Shown piece by piece: positions 30,180 through 39,756 of a DNA stretch of 64,000 nt; positions within the stretch are counted from its first letter, which is position 1; each line of letters starts with the position of its first letter. The notes under the pieces are model-generated. The model saw nothing but the letters and a program-made list of their open reading frames with translations, was not told where the DNA came from and searched no databases. The stretch spans positions 1-64,000 of the forward strand of contig FIZJ01000016.1 in assembly GCA_900019385.1 (NCBI GenBank), in the 5' to 3' direction. This stretch comes from an uncultured Clostridia bacterium (GTDB taxonomy: Bacteria > Bacillota > Limnochordia > Darwinibacteriales > DTU012). The position numbers and the translations under genes are program-made.

Positions 30180-31799
30180 TTGATCAGCAAATACAGCAGG
30201 ATAATTCTACTATCAATCACAATCATGGTCGGATTGTCCCAGACTCTGCCGGCAGCCAGTTCAACCCCGGCCGTGGCGGTGGTTTTGGGAGGAGGCGCCG
30301 CCCGCGGCTTCAGCCACATAGGCCTCATCCAAGCTTTCGAAGAAAACGGAATCCCGATTCATATGCTGGTGGGGACCAGCATGGGCAGCATTGTCGCCAG
30401 CCTGTACGCCGCCGGCTATTCTGTGGACAACCTGAAAACAATAGTGACCAACCTCGATTCAGCCAAGCTGGTCGATATTCTCTTTCCGCCCCGAGGCGGC
30501 TTGATTAACACCGAAAGACTGAAACGCTATCTTGACGTGCTGCTTATGCACAAAACCTTCGACCAACTGGAAATTCCTTTCTACTCTGTTATTACCGAGC
30601 TGGCGACCGGCCGGGAAGTGGCCATGCACCACGGCAATGTGGCGGCGGCGGTGCAGGCCAGCATGTCAATCCCCGCTCTGTTTCCGCCCGTGGAAATCGA
30701 TGGGGTGCATTTTGTCGACGGCGGCATGAAAAACGCTGTTCCAGCCAACGTCGCCAAGAACCACGGCGCTGATGTCATAATCGGTGTCGATGTCAAAAAG
30801 GAACTTAAAGAAATCGACTTCGACAACATCCTTAACGATATCCAGCTTGCGATGTGGTTCATGATCGGCGGATATGTGGAAATCAACACGAAAGACGCAG
30901 ATGTGATCATTGTTCCGGATGTGAAATACGATTCATATATGGATTACCAGAAAGCAGAGTTCTTTATCGAGCAGGGGTACCTTGCGGGCCTGCGCCACAT
31001 GGATCAAATCAAAGCGGCAGTCCTGGCGGCTGACCCCGACTTCGAATTCCTTCCATACAGCCAGCCCGGCCTTGCCGATTCTGAGCTGGCGACAGTGATT
31101 CAGCAGGCGGAGCGGGTTGCGCTGGAAACCAAGCGCCCTTTCGGGCTCATGCCTGAATTTGCCTTTTCAGATGATAGCGCGCTCAAAATAGGTGCCCGCG
31201 CCCAATATGGAGGTCTGGGCTGGTTCAGAATAGGTTACCGCTACGGCCTCTCCAAAGAATTCGGCGGGCACGAACTGTTTCTGGGCTTGCACAAGCCTTA
31301 TTGGCCCAAAGCCGAACTTTTCGTGCGATTCCTTGAAAACAAAGCCAACGTAGGAGTCAAAGCGTCAGTGCCTATCGGTGAGCAGGCATACTTAAGCGCC
31401 GCCTATCAGATCAACGGCCCCTACCTTTGGCAGCTTCGCCTGTCCAACGACAGCATACTCATGGGCAAACACTTCCGTCTCTGGTCAACCGCCGCTGTCA
31501 CCAAAACCGAAGCGGATCCCGATGCGGTCTTGCTTGGCGAATTCGGAGCCAACCTGAAATTCTACTTCAATGAAGAATATGATTCTCTGTTTGAGGTTAC
31601 ACTGGCCAGGCCTTATCTATACGGTGGGCTCTGCATGGCTGCACCCCTTGGCCAGTTTGAGGCTGATCCCTCCTATCAAGTCGGAATCGGGGCCGAGCTG
31701 AAGTTGTTTGGCCTTTATCCGCTGGACATCCATATCGGTGTGGACTTCCAGCGCGGATCGGATCCGTCGTGGCGCATAGGCTTTGCCAAGGAGGATTGA
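30180..31799 (+). CDS. Patatin-like phospholipase with C-terminal beta-barrel-like domain, exported
   Basis: Signal peptide; AVVLGGGAARGFSHIGLIQAFEENGIPIHMLVGTSMGSIVASLYAAGY (GGGxxxG oxyanion region plus GTSMG nucleophile); FVDGGMKNAVPA (DGG). C-terminal ~200 aa of amphipathic beta-strand-like sequence. TTG start. Confidence 0.9.
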   Translation: MISKYSRIILLSITIMVGLSQTLPAASSTPAVAVVLGGGAARGFSHIGLIQAFEENGIPIHMLVGTSMGSIVASLYAAGYSVDNLKTIVTNLDSAKLVDILFPPRGGLINTERLKRYLDVLLMHKTFDQLEIPFYSVITELATGREVAMHHGNVAAAVQASMSIPALFPPVEIDGVHFVDGGMKNAVPANVAKNHGADVIIGVDVKKELKEIDFDNILNDIQLAMWFMIGGYVEINTKDADVIIVPDVKYDSYMDYQKAEFFIEQGYLAGLRHMDQIKAAVLAADPDFEFLPYSQPGLADSELATVIQQAERVALETKRPFGLMPEFAFSDDSALKIGARAQYGGLGWFRIGYRYGLSKEFGGHELFLGLHKPYWPKAELFVRFLENKANVGVKASVPIGEQAYLSAAYQINGPYLWQLRLSNDSILMGKHFRLWSTAAVTKTEADPDAVLLGEFGANLKFYFNEEYDSLFEVTLARPYLYGGLCMAAPLGQFEADPSYQVGIGAELKLFGLYPLDIHIGVDFQRGSDPSWRIGFAKED

Positions 31800-31801
31800 C
31801 G

Positions 31802-32863
31802 ATGCGGGTCAAGTTTTTTTGCGTTTCCATCCTGATTACTGCCGCTTTGCTCGGCGCCTTGGCTCTCAATGCGGCAGCGGGCAAAGTCTTTTGGTATCTG
31901 CCTCATCCTGACGATGAGACTCTGGGCATGGCCGACAGTATCCATCAATCTGTCCTGGACGGAAACGAGAACTATTTAATCTACTTCACCAAAGGCACAG
32001 GTTCATTGGCCCGCTTCTTCCTCACAGGCCCCGACGGGCAGAGCTACCAGCTGACGAAAGAGGAATTTGGACAAGCGCGGATGGCCGAAACCCTGGCTGC
32101 TTTGGCTGTGCTGGGAATCAGCCCGGAACAGGTTGTCTTTTTGGACTATGAAGACGGCGGCGTTCCTCAAAAAGACGCCGAAGCGATTATGCGGGCTTTG
32201 GCAAAACCAAATCCAGGGAGCGTCCACCGCACAGTACATATCCTGGACCGGCACCCCGACCACCAGGCTTTGGCCAGGGCTCTGGCTGCAGTAGCCCGCG
32301 AAGAAGGAATCGAGATCGTCACTGAGTTTTATCATGTTTACGTATACCGCAGCCAGCTCCCTATGGACCAGATGAACAAGAGGCCGATCCTCCACCGGGA
32401 AATCAGGGATCTAGCCCTCGACGAGTTTGCCCGGTGGGAACCGGAACAAAACCGCTATGCGATAGGCATGTCTTCCACACCAGATTTGTTCCGCGCGGTG
32501 CGAAACAGCCTTTACGAGTATGTAGACCCCGATATCGGCGCCGTGTTCGATCAAAAATCGACCGCGTCTTATCTGGTTCTGACCACGGCCGATGCCGGCT
32601 ATCGTCTCTCTGTGGGGCAGCGGCTTTCTGTGATCTGCGCTTTGGAACTACAGAATTCCGCACTGCAGTTTGGTGTCGATTACCAGCTGAAGTCAAATCT
32701 ACCCATGATTAGACTGGGTGTGGGAATCGGTTATCATTTCGGACACAACAAACCGTATGGAGCGGTTTCCGCTGAAATCACCGACTATATTGTTCTGGTG
32801 GCAAAGCATGTCTACAAGACCAACACTCAAATCAGCGTGGGCATCAAGGTTCAGCTCTTTTAG
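31802..32863 (+). CDS. PIG-L-family deacetylase with C-terminal beta-barrel-like domain, exported
   Basis: Signal peptide; FWYLPHPDDETLGM (HPDDE motif) and RTVHILDRHPDHQALARAL. C-terminus LGVGIGYHFG...TQISVGIKVQLF ends in Phe. Confidence 0.88.
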   Translation: MRVKFFCVSILITAALLGALALNAAAGKVFWYLPHPDDETLGMADSIHQSVLDGNENYLIYFTKGTGSLARFFLTGPDGQSYQLTKEEFGQARMAETLAALAVLGISPEQVVFLDYEDGGVPQKDAEAIMRALAKPNPGSVHRTVHILDRHPDHQALARALAAVAREEGIEIVTEFYHVYVYRSQLPMDQMNKRPILHREIRDLALDEFARWEPEQNRYAIGMSSTPDLFRAVRNSLYEYVDPDIGAVFDQKSTASYLVLTTADAGYRLSVGQRLSVICALELQNSALQFGVDYQLKSNLPMIRLGVGIGYHFGHNKPYGAVSAEITDYIVLVAKHVYKTNTQISVGIKVQLF

Positions 32864-32937
32864 CCAGTCTTTGGCAGGGAATCGCGCTCTTGTTCTTGAA
32901 TAATAAATCCAACAGCCTGGAAAGGAGTTGTGGTTTT

Positions 32938-33324
32938 GTGGCCCAGAAACGCCTGTACCTGTCGGATAACAAAGTGATCGGCGGCGTGTGCGGCGGTGTC
33001 GCCGAATATTTCGAGCTGGATCCCACATTAGTACGGTTGGCGTGGGTGCTGTTCACTTTTGTGTTTCCCGCAGGGCTTCTGCTTTATTTGGCCGCCATGT
33101 TCATCATTCCCAACAAGAGTGACGAAGCTGGTCTCGCCGATACCGGCGCGGCAGCCCAGAACTCTTGGGGCTCAGAATCCCGGAACCGCACTCTGGGGCT
33201 GATACTGGTCGGCCTTGGCGCAGTCCTTTTGATCAGCAAACTTGTACCGGGGATATCCTTGCAGATTCTCCTGTCGGTCGTGTTTATCGGTTTTGGCCTG
33301 TTCTTAATGCTCAAGTCAGATTAA
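32938..33324 (+). CDS. PspC-domain membrane protein
   Basis: KRLYLSDNKVIGGVCGGVAEYFELDPTLVRLAWVLFTFVFPAGLLLYLAAMFIIP. GTG start after aaaggag. Confidence 0.93.
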   Translation: MAQKRLYLSDNKVIGGVCGGVAEYFELDPTLVRLAWVLFTFVFPAGLLLYLAAMFIIPNKSDEAGLADTGAAAQNSWGSESRNRTLGLILVGLGAVLLISKLVPGISLQILLSVVFIGFGLFLMLKSD

Positions 33325-33381
33325 TATCACAGCTTTTGGCTGCTGCATAGACTATTGGTAGTTAAGGCACGGAGGTCTGTC

Positions 33382-34467
33382 ATGCGCGTCCTTTTAACTA
33401 CCGAGTTTTTTTTAAGCGGCCAATCAACACATGTCGTTGACCTGGCAATTCAACTGAAAAAACTCGGCCACGAGGCCGAGATTGTGTTCACCGCAGTCCA
33501 CACTCCCCTGTTCCAATCTTACTATGGGCCGATGCTGCGCAAGGCGGGCATTGGCTTGCACTGCACGAGTCAGAGATCGCAGATCAACCAAATCATCAGG
33601 CGGTTCAAACCTGATGTCATTCACTGCCACAGCTCAACGATTTTTTCCCTCACTAAAGGCATAGCTCTGGCACATCGGATCCCTTATGTAGTAACCTGTC
33701 ACGGCTTGGGTTTTTCTCATCCCAAGTACCAGCAGGCGCTGGAGCATGCCAAGAGAATAATCGCCGTTGGGCCCAACGCCGCAGCGGAAATCGAGAAGGA
33801 TTACCGGGACAAAATCGTGATCATCCCCAATGGTGTGGACATTGATCGATTTGTGCCTGCAAAGAAGGAAAAAACGATCAAAGTTTACTATGTCGCCCGC
33901 TTGGACTGGTCCAAGCTCTATGCCTTGAGGAAACTGGCAGCAGCCGTGGAACAAATACCCAAGTTAAGACTCGTGATTGTCGCCAACTTTCAGCCTCCGA
34001 TCCATTCAGCGGAATATCTTCCCTGGCAGACCAACATCGAGTCGGTGCTGGCCAAGGCCAATATCGTAGCGGGATGCGGCCGCACCGCCCGGGAAGCGAT
34101 GGCTGCAGGCTGCGCTGTATTGTTGATGAATTCGCGGTACGATGGGATCGTCGATCCCGAAGCCGTCAGCCAGCCCGGTTTCAGTTTTTCGGGATCGCAA
34201 GGACGGTGCCCGTTCAGTCAGCTTGTACATGATCTAAACTTTCTTGCGAAGAGCCGGAAAAGGCTGCGCCGGCTGCAGCGGTTCAGCCGGGCCTACGCCG
34301 TAGAGCATCTCAGCAGCCGTACCATGGCGGAAAAGACAGCCGCTGTTTACCAGGAAGTCGTCAGCCAGTCTCAAGCCTGGAAGCGCCGCGCCCCATATAA
34401 TACACAGCTGCATGGATGGCACCTGGCCGGCGGAAGTTTCATGCAACAAAAAAGGCCCCGCGTCTAG
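33382..34467 (+). CDS. Glycosyltransferase family 4-like protein
   Basis: MRVLLTTEFFLSGQSTHVVDLAIQLKKLGHEAEIVF...DVIHCHSSTIFSLTKGIALAHRIPYVVTCHGLGF...IIPNGVDIDRFVP...AGCGRTAREAMAAGCAVLL. Confidence 0.9.
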   Translation: MRVLLTTEFFLSGQSTHVVDLAIQLKKLGHEAEIVFTAVHTPLFQSYYGPMLRKAGIGLHCTSQRSQINQIIRRFKPDVIHCHSSTIFSLTKGIALAHRIPYVVTCHGLGFSHPKYQQALEHAKRIIAVGPNAAAEIEKDYRDKIVIIPNGVDIDRFVPAKKEKTIKVYYVARLDWSKLYALRKLAAAVEQIPKLRLVIVANFQPPIHSAEYLPWQTNIESVLAKANIVAGCGRTAREAMAAGCAVLLMNSRYDGIVDPEAVSQPGFSFSGSQGRCPFSQLVHDLNFLAKSRKRLRRLQRFSRAYAVEHLSSRTMAEKTAAVYQEVVSQSQAWKRRAPYNTQLHGWHLAGGSFMQQKRPRV

Positions 34468-34486
34468 CGAAGCCCCTATGTGACGC

Positions 34487-34981
34487 TTACCAGTATCTGT
34501 CCTCACGGTGGATCCGCAGCAGGCGCTTGACCATAACCACCAGCGGTTCACCACTGTTTCGCGCCACGATTACAAACAGAACCAGACTCGCCACCACAGC
34601 GCCAATGGAAAACCCGACATATCCCGGCGTCAGATCAAAAGCACTGTTGTATTTTTCCGCGAACGGCGCGCTGGCCAGCCTCAAAACTCCCAGCATCAAA
34701 AGCTGGATTGCAGTGACAAAACTGAACCTGTTTACAATCGGTTCTTTGTCTTTATAGTAAGCGTTGAGCAAATAGATCAGCAGCAAACAGACAAATCCGC
34801 CGATAACTGCCACCCAATTGTCTACCGGCCCGGAAACTTCTTTAAAGAAGTCGGAATGGATGTCGTCTGTGTAATAGAACTGGCGCAGTGCCGCCAGAAT
34901 CGCAAAATTCAGCCCACTGCTGATAATCCAAAAAAGCCAAAACCGCCACCACTGAAGAAAGCGTCCTACGATTGCCAACAC
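34487..34981 (-). CDS. Uncharacterised four-TM-like membrane protein
   Basis: GRFLQWWRFWLFWIISSGLNFAILAALRQF...GGFVCLLLIYLLNAYY...LLMLGVLRLA...GAVVASLVLFVIVA. ORF stays open to 35425, but that part is antisense to the PIN gene. Confidence 0.6.
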   Translation of the reverse strand: MLAIVGRFLQWWRFWLFWIISSGLNFAILAALRQFYYTDDIHSDFFKEVSGPVDNWVAVIGGFVCLLLIYLLNAYYKDKEPIVNRFSFVTAIQLLMLGVLRLASAPFAEKYNSAFDLTPGYVGFSIGAVVASLVLFVIVARNSGEPLVVMVKRLLRIHREDRYW

Positions 34982-35107
34982 CCTCCCGCTCTCAAATGTA
35001 TGCTTAGAGCAGCTGAATAAACACTCATATAGATTATTTCTGTTTGTTGACAGTATATCCTGCCGGGCAACCTTGACAAAACTGGGTTTTCCAGCAATAC
35101 TAGGCAC

Positions 35108-35503
35108 ATGAAGAGGATTATGTTTGACACCAACATTTTCGACAAGCTTATTACCGATCAATTCTTTCCCGACGTTTGGCAGGCCGCGGATTCCGGCCGG
35201 CTTATTATTGTCACCTGCGAGATTCAGGAGTTGGAAATCTCCCGGATCAATGACAGCCGCAAGCGCCGGCTGATCCAGAGCATCCCCCGGCAGGTTATAG
35301 CCTCCGTCAGTACCAACTCTGATCATCAAGCAACACCGGATCTGATTATTGCCCACACTGCCGCCGCCCACTGTGACATGTTCGTCACGGAGGATCGGCG
35401 TTTGCTCGGATGGTACCAAGAGCATTACGGCGGCAAACCTTGCTATGACTACCAGGAGTTTATCTCTTGGTTCTTGAGATACACGCCGGACTCCCTGCAG
35501 TAG
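35108..35503 (+). CDS. PIN-domain-like protein
   Basis: RIMFDTNIFDKLI...PDLIIAHTAAAHCDMFVTEDRRLL shows spaced PIN acidic residues (FDTN; D.I.A; TED.R). Confidence 0.82.
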   Translation: MKRIMFDTNIFDKLITDQFFPDVWQAADSGRLIIVTCEIQELEISRINDSRKRRLIQSIPRQVIASVSTNSDHQATPDLIIAHTAAAHCDMFVTEDRRLLGWYQEHYGGKPCYDYQEFISWFLRYTPDSLQ

Positions 35504-35535
35504 AAAAAAACCACCCTTTGCCGGGTGGTTTGGTT
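35504..35535 (+). terminator. Intrinsic terminator after the PIN gene
   Basis: AAAAAAACCACCC-N6-GGGTGGTTTGGTTTT. Confidence 0.75.
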
Positions 35536-35547
35536 TTGCTTTTGGAT

Positions 35548-35623
35548 TGGCACTCCCAAGGGGATTCGAACCCCTGTCTCCGCCGTGAGAGGGCGGTGTC
35601 CTAGACCCCTAGACGATGGGAGC
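35548..35623 (-). tRNA. tRNA-Glu (anticodon CTC)
   Basis: Minus strand GCTCCCATCGTCTAGGGGTCTAGGACACCGCCCTCTCACGGCGGAGACAGGGGTTCGAATCCCCTTGGGAGTGCCA; anticodon loop CTCTCAC; CCA encoded. Confidence 0.97.
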
Positions 35624-35671
35624 AACCACATCTGGTATTATAACATCTTCCTTGCGCCTTGTAAACCCCTG

Positions 35672-36091
35672 TTAGGCGATTTTAACCTGCCAAGTGATCC
35701 GAGCTGCTTTGTTCAGCATACCCGCCACCGAGCAGTATTTCTCCATCGACAGCTGCACTGTGTCCTCCAAGGCTTTGCGTTTCTCCTCTAAGTTTGTGCC
35801 TGCGAAAGTGAACGTGAGGCCGATTTCCGTAAAAATCCTCGGATGTTCACTGCGGCGGCTGCCTTCGACCGTGATGACTAGATCGCTGAAATCGATGCGT
35901 TTTTTGGCCAGAATGCTCACCACGTCCATACCCGAACACCCGGCAAGGCCGATCAGCACCGCTTCCATCGGCGACACACCGGAGTTCTCACCTCCGTTCT
36001 CTGCTGAAGTATCAAGGCGCACTTGATGCTGGGAACGGGCAGAAACCCCGGTGAACGCCATTTTGCCGTTCCACTTGACCTCAACCATCAT
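35672..36091 (-). CDS. OsmC-family protein
   Basis: SPMEAVLIGLAGCSGMDVVSILAKKRIDFSDLVITVEGSRRSEHPRIFTEIGLTFTFAG...VQLSMEKYCSVAGML. Confidence 0.93.
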   Translation of the reverse strand: MMVEVKWNGKMAFTGVSARSQHQVRLDTSAENGGENSGVSPMEAVLIGLAGCSGMDVVSILAKKRIDFSDLVITVEGSRRSEHPRIFTEIGLTFTFAGTNLEEKRKALEDTVQLSMEKYCSVAGMLNKAARITWQVKIA

Positions 36092-37577
36092 GGACTTGTC
36101 CCTCCTGTCTGCTCTTGATTAATGCCAGGGCATCCTTGATCCGTTGGCATGCCCTAGCGCGGCCTAAAATCGCCAGCACATCGTAAATGCCTGGGCTGAC
36201 ATTGGTTCCTGTCACCGCCACCCGGACCGGTTGAATCACATCCGCTAGTTTGCACTGGCGCTGTTCTTGAGCTTTGTGGAAAACAGGCTCCAGGTTTTCC
36301 TGAGTGTAGTCCTTGACAGCAAGCAGCTCAGGCAAGAGTGAACTTAGGATCTCCGCCGCCCCTTCTTTGAATAAGACTTTGCTGACAGCCTTCTCATCGT
36401 AACGCACTTCGTCCTGGAAGAAATAACAGCTGGCCTCTTTCAGATCCGCCAAGGTTTTAACACGTTCCTGAAGCACTCGGAGCACGGACTTGACCTTCGC
36501 TTCCAACTCTGAGCCGACTTCTTGCGGCACAAAACCCCAGCTTTTAAACAGAGGCAGCGTCCGCTGATACAGCTCGTCCAGGCTCAGCTCTCGAATATAC
36601 ACACCGTTCATCCACTGCAGTTTGGCTAAGTCAAAAACGGCTGGGTTCTTGGAAACCTTACTCAGGCTGAACTTCTCAATCAGTTCTGTTTTGCTGAAGA
36701 TCGTCTGGGAGTCATCATAAGCCCAACCCAACAAAGCTAGGTAATTGACCATCGCCTCGGCAAGGTAGCCTTCCTCCTGGAACTGCCCTACCGAAGTCGC
36801 TCCGTGCCGTTTGCTCAGCCGGGTCCGGTCCGGCCCCAGGATCATAGGAATATGGGCAAATTGAGGTACGGCGAAACCCAAGGCTTGGTAAATCTGGATT
36901 TGTTTAGGAGTGTTCGAAAGATGATCTTCACCGCGGATCACATGGGTGATTCTCATCAGCGCATCATCGATCACGACGGCGAAATTGTAGGTTGGCATGC
37001 CGTCGGACTTGATGATTACGAAATCGTCCAACTGGTTGTTGTCAAAAATGACTTGTCCTCTGATCAAATCGTCCACCAGCGTTGTTCCTTCGAAGTCCGC
37101 CTTAAATCTGATCACAGGTTTGCGTCCCTGCCTGACAAACTCCCGACGCTGTGTGTCAGTGAGATTCCGGCAGCGTCCGTCGTATTTCGGGTCCCGCCCC
37201 TGTGCTGCCGCTTCCTGGCGGATCTGATCCAGCTCTTCGGGTGTGCAATAGCATTCGTAAGCTCTTCCCATGCTCAATAGCTTCTCGGCATACTCCTTGT
37301 ACAGCTCCAGCCGCTGCGACTGAAAATACGGCCCGTAATCACCGCCCTTTTCGGGGCCTTCGTCCCAATCCAGCCCCAAATATGCCATGGAATCGAGAAT
37401 CGCCCGAGTGGACGCTTCTGTGCTCCTTGCCAGATCTGTATCCTCAATCCGCAAGACAAAAACACCATGGTGATGTTTCGCGTACAAATAGTTAAACAAT
37501 GCGGTCCTTGCTCCCCCCACGTGCAGGTATCCTGTGGGGCTGGGGGCAAACCGAACTCGAACTTGATTCATGTCCAT
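36081..37577 (-). CDS. gltX: Glutamate--tRNA ligase
   Basis: VRVRFAPSPTGYLHVGGARTALFNYLYAKHHHGVFVLRIEDTD...GPDRTRLSKRHGATSV (HIGH/KLSKR motifs). Confidence 0.97.
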   Translation of the reverse strand: MDMNQVRVRFAPSPTGYLHVGGARTALFNYLYAKHHHGVFVLRIEDTDLARSTEASTRAILDSMAYLGLDWDEGPEKGGDYGPYFQSQRLELYKEYAEKLLSMGRAYECYCTPEELDQIRQEAAAQGRDPKYDGRCRNLTDTQRREFVRQGRKPVIRFKADFEGTTLVDDLIRGQVIFDNNQLDDFVIIKSDGMPTYNFAVVIDDALMRITHVIRGEDHLSNTPKQIQIYQALGFAVPQFAHIPMILGPDRTRLSKRHGATSVGQFQEEGYLAEAMVNYLALLGWAYDDSQTIFSKTELIEKFSLSKVSKNPAVFDLAKLQWMNGVYIRELSLDELYQRTLPLFKSWGFVPQEVGSELEAKVKSVLRVLQERVKTLADLKEASCYFFQDEVRYDEKAVSKVLFKEGAAEILSSLLPELLAVKDYTQENLEPVFHKAQEQRQCKLADVIQPVRVAVTGTNVSPGIYDVLAILGRARACQRIKDALALIKSRQEGQVHDG

Positions 37578-37590
37578 CCTCCTATAATTG

Positions 37591-38481
37591 TCACACTAAC
37601 TGCCGCAGTAACGACTCCCGGTCTCCGTACAGATAATCGATGATCGGAATCTCCAGCATGGTGTAGGCTCCCGGTCTTTGCTTCACGCTCGCCCTGGCGC
37701 AGGCGGCCATGATCTGTGCCGTCAAAGCCGGGTTATTGATGCGCATTTCGTATTTGAACAGCTGATTGCTGGTCTTGCCCGAGACTCCCTTACGCTCAAT
37801 CACAACACCGTGGCCCACATCGATCAGCTGACTGACATCCTCTACTTGGTATACATCGGTCTGATCATTGACGAAGTATGGGTCATGCTTAATGGCCTGC
37901 TCCACTGTCTTAAAGTCAGCTCCCGGAGCCAGCTGGACATACACCAGCCGCCGATGGGCGCCGGTGCCGGCAGGGACGGTGATGGAGATGGCGTCGGCCA
38001 CACCATCGATAGCCCTTACGGCAACAGAATGGCCCATGCTCATGCCAGGCCCAAAATTGGTGTACGTGATTCCTTTTGGCGCCATGAAGCTGAGCATCGC
38101 CCTGATCAAGGAATCGGTGCCTGGATCCCATCCTGCAGAAATCACTGCGACTGTGTTGTGCTTCTTGGCGGATTGGTCAAGTTCCCGGCGCAGATCAACC
38201 AACTTGCCGTGAATATCATAGCTGTCCACGGTGTTGATTCCTTTGGCCAAAATCTCGGCAGCATACTGCGGGACCGACCGTGTGGGTGTACACAGCAAAG
38301 CCACATCCACTTGGCCAAGCTTCTCGATATCCGTAACCACCGGTATGTCAGCCAATTCTGGTGTTTTCTGCGCTTGACGCCTGACAACACCGGCCAATTC
38401 CAGATCCGGGGCGGCTTGAATCGCATCTACAGCATACTTGCCAATATTCCCATACCCAACTACTGCGGTTCTGATTGCCAT
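37591..38481 (-). CDS. ddh: meso-diaminopimelate D-dehydrogenase
   Basis: [33 protein letters not shown]...[28 protein letters not shown]...[41 protein letters not shown]. Confidence 0.94.
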   Translation of the reverse strand: MAIRTAVVGYGNIGKYAVDAIQAAPDLELAGVVRRQAQKTPELADIPVVTDIEKLGQVDVALLCTPTRSVPQYAAEILAKGINTVDSYDIHGKLVDLRRELDQSAKKHNTVAVISAGWDPGTDSLIRAMLSFMAPKGITYTNFGPGMSMGHSVAVRAIDGVADAISITVPAGTGAHRRLVYVQLAPGADFKTVEQAIKHDPYFVNDQTDVYQVEDVSQLIDVGHGVVIERKGVSGKTSNQLFKYEMRINNPALTAQIMAACARASVKQRPGAYTMLEIPIIDYLYGDRESLLRQLV

Positions 38482-38526
38482 GATATATCCCCCCTATTTC
38501 ACCTATGCTAGATTTCGCATCAAGAA

Positions 38527-39318
38527 TTACGCTTCCTGCAATCCAGGCAGCGCCGCGCTGCTTTCTCCGCATCGGCACATGGCGAGTGCCGACGACACCA
38601 ATGCGTCTACCGCCAGCCGGCGCACATAGCCCATCCTTTCCTTCACCACCTGGCTGACATCGATGTGGGATAGGGCAGTCTCCGACATGCCAGCTCCCAT
38701 GTTGGTCACAATACACACAGACGCGTAACAAATTCCAGCTTCCCGCGCCAGTACCACCTCAGGCACACCAGTCATGCCCAGGACATCTCCGCCAAGGGCT
38801 GCCGCCAGCCGTACCTCGGCGGCTGTCTCATAGCGCGGTCCTTCAAAACAGACATAGCACCCGTGCCTATGTATCGGCACTCCCATCTGCAGCCCCTGGG
38901 ACAGCAGTGCCTGCCGCAGCGCCGGGCAGTATGGATTGGTGACGTCTGTATGGACAACCGGTGTCCCCTCACCGTCGAAAAAGGTCGCCGGACGCGACTT
39001 CGTCAAATCAATAAACTGATCGACCAGCACGAAATCTCCGACTCTGAAGTTGGGGTTGCAGGAGCCGACAGCGTTGGTCGCAACCGCATACTGCACTCCC
39101 AGGGATTTCAGCGACCAGACAATGGCTCGGTAATTCACCTTGTGCGGAGCCACTGAATGGCCTTTACCGTGCCGGGAAACAAAGGCAATTTCCTTTTCCT
39201 GATATGTGCCAGCAGCGATCCTAACATCGCCGTATGGAGTCTTTACCTCAATCTCCTGCACACTCTGAAGAAAGCCTGGATCGTAGACCCCTGTCCCACC
39301 GATTATCGCATACCGCAC
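38527..39318 (-). CDS. mtnP: S-methyl-5'-thioadenosine phosphorylase / MTAP-family purine phosphorylase
   Basis: AIIGGTGVYDPGFL...SRHGKGHSVAPHKVNYRAIVWSLKSLGV...ATNAVGSCNPNFRVGDFVLVDQFIDLTKSRPATFF...EGPRYETAAEVRLAAALGGDVLGMTGVPEVVLAREAGICYAS. Confidence 0.9.
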   Translation of the reverse strand: MRYAIIGGTGVYDPGFLQSVQEIEVKTPYGDVRIAAGTYQEKEIAFVSRHGKGHSVAPHKVNYRAIVWSLKSLGVQYAVATNAVGSCNPNFRVGDFVLVDQFIDLTKSRPATFFDGEGTPVVHTDVTNPYCPALRQALLSQGLQMGVPIHRHGCYVCFEGPRYETAAEVRLAAALGGDVLGMTGVPEVVLAREAGICYASVCIVTNMGAGMSETALSHIDVSQVVKERMGYVRRLAVDALVSSALAMCRCGESSAALPGLQEA

Positions 39319-39420
39319 CGGATCATCTCCTCTGTCATATGGTGATGGCCTGCAGGATCTCGACGATGAATCTCTAAGTATATAATAGCCTTTTGCGGGC
39401 CCAAAAGAAAGGGGTACTCG

Positions 39421-39756
39421 ATGGTACGCTTTTTTTTGTTGGCGCTGGTTGTTCTGACTCTGGCCGCGGCTGGGCAGGTAACCTTAGAATATTGTGTCAT
39501 TGATGCCGCAGTGGATGGGGTAATCAGGCTCGAGCCTATAAACGGCAGTGGCGCACCGCTTTCACCAGATAAGGATTGCCTTTATGTCAGATGCAGCGAT
39601 TGCCGCTTGTTTTCTGAAGGCCAGGTGGTGATCTGTCTAACGGCTGGAGACAAAATCCTAAGAATCGCCCCGGATCCTGCCGGGACAGAGAGCCGAAAAA
39701 CCGAGATTGAAGCGGTGATCAGGAGAATAACTACTCTTGGTTCCGAGAACGATTAG
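39421..39756 (+). CDS. Small exported hypothetical protein
   Basis: SD gaaagggg; signal peptide MVRFFLLALVVLTLAAAGQ; 111 aa with no recognised family. Confidence 0.6.
   Translation: MVRFFLLALVVLTLAAAGQVTLEYCVIDAAVDGVIRLEPINGSGAPLSPDKDCLYVRCSDCRLFSEGQVVICLTAGDKILRIAPDPAGTESRKTEIEAVIRRITTLGSEND

Noticed and set aside
34982-35425. N-terminal extension of the 34487 membrane-protein ORF to 312 aa
   Set aside because: The upstream half is antisense to the PIN gene and lacks membrane-protein character; GTG 34981 after a GGGAGG is a better start.
35449-35631. Short minus-strand ORF (LPSSRGLGHRPLTAETGVRIPLGVP)
   Set aside because: Translation across the tRNA-Glu gene; spurious.
37678-38511. 277-aa plus-strand ORF
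   Set aside because: Antisense to ddh; no domain signature.
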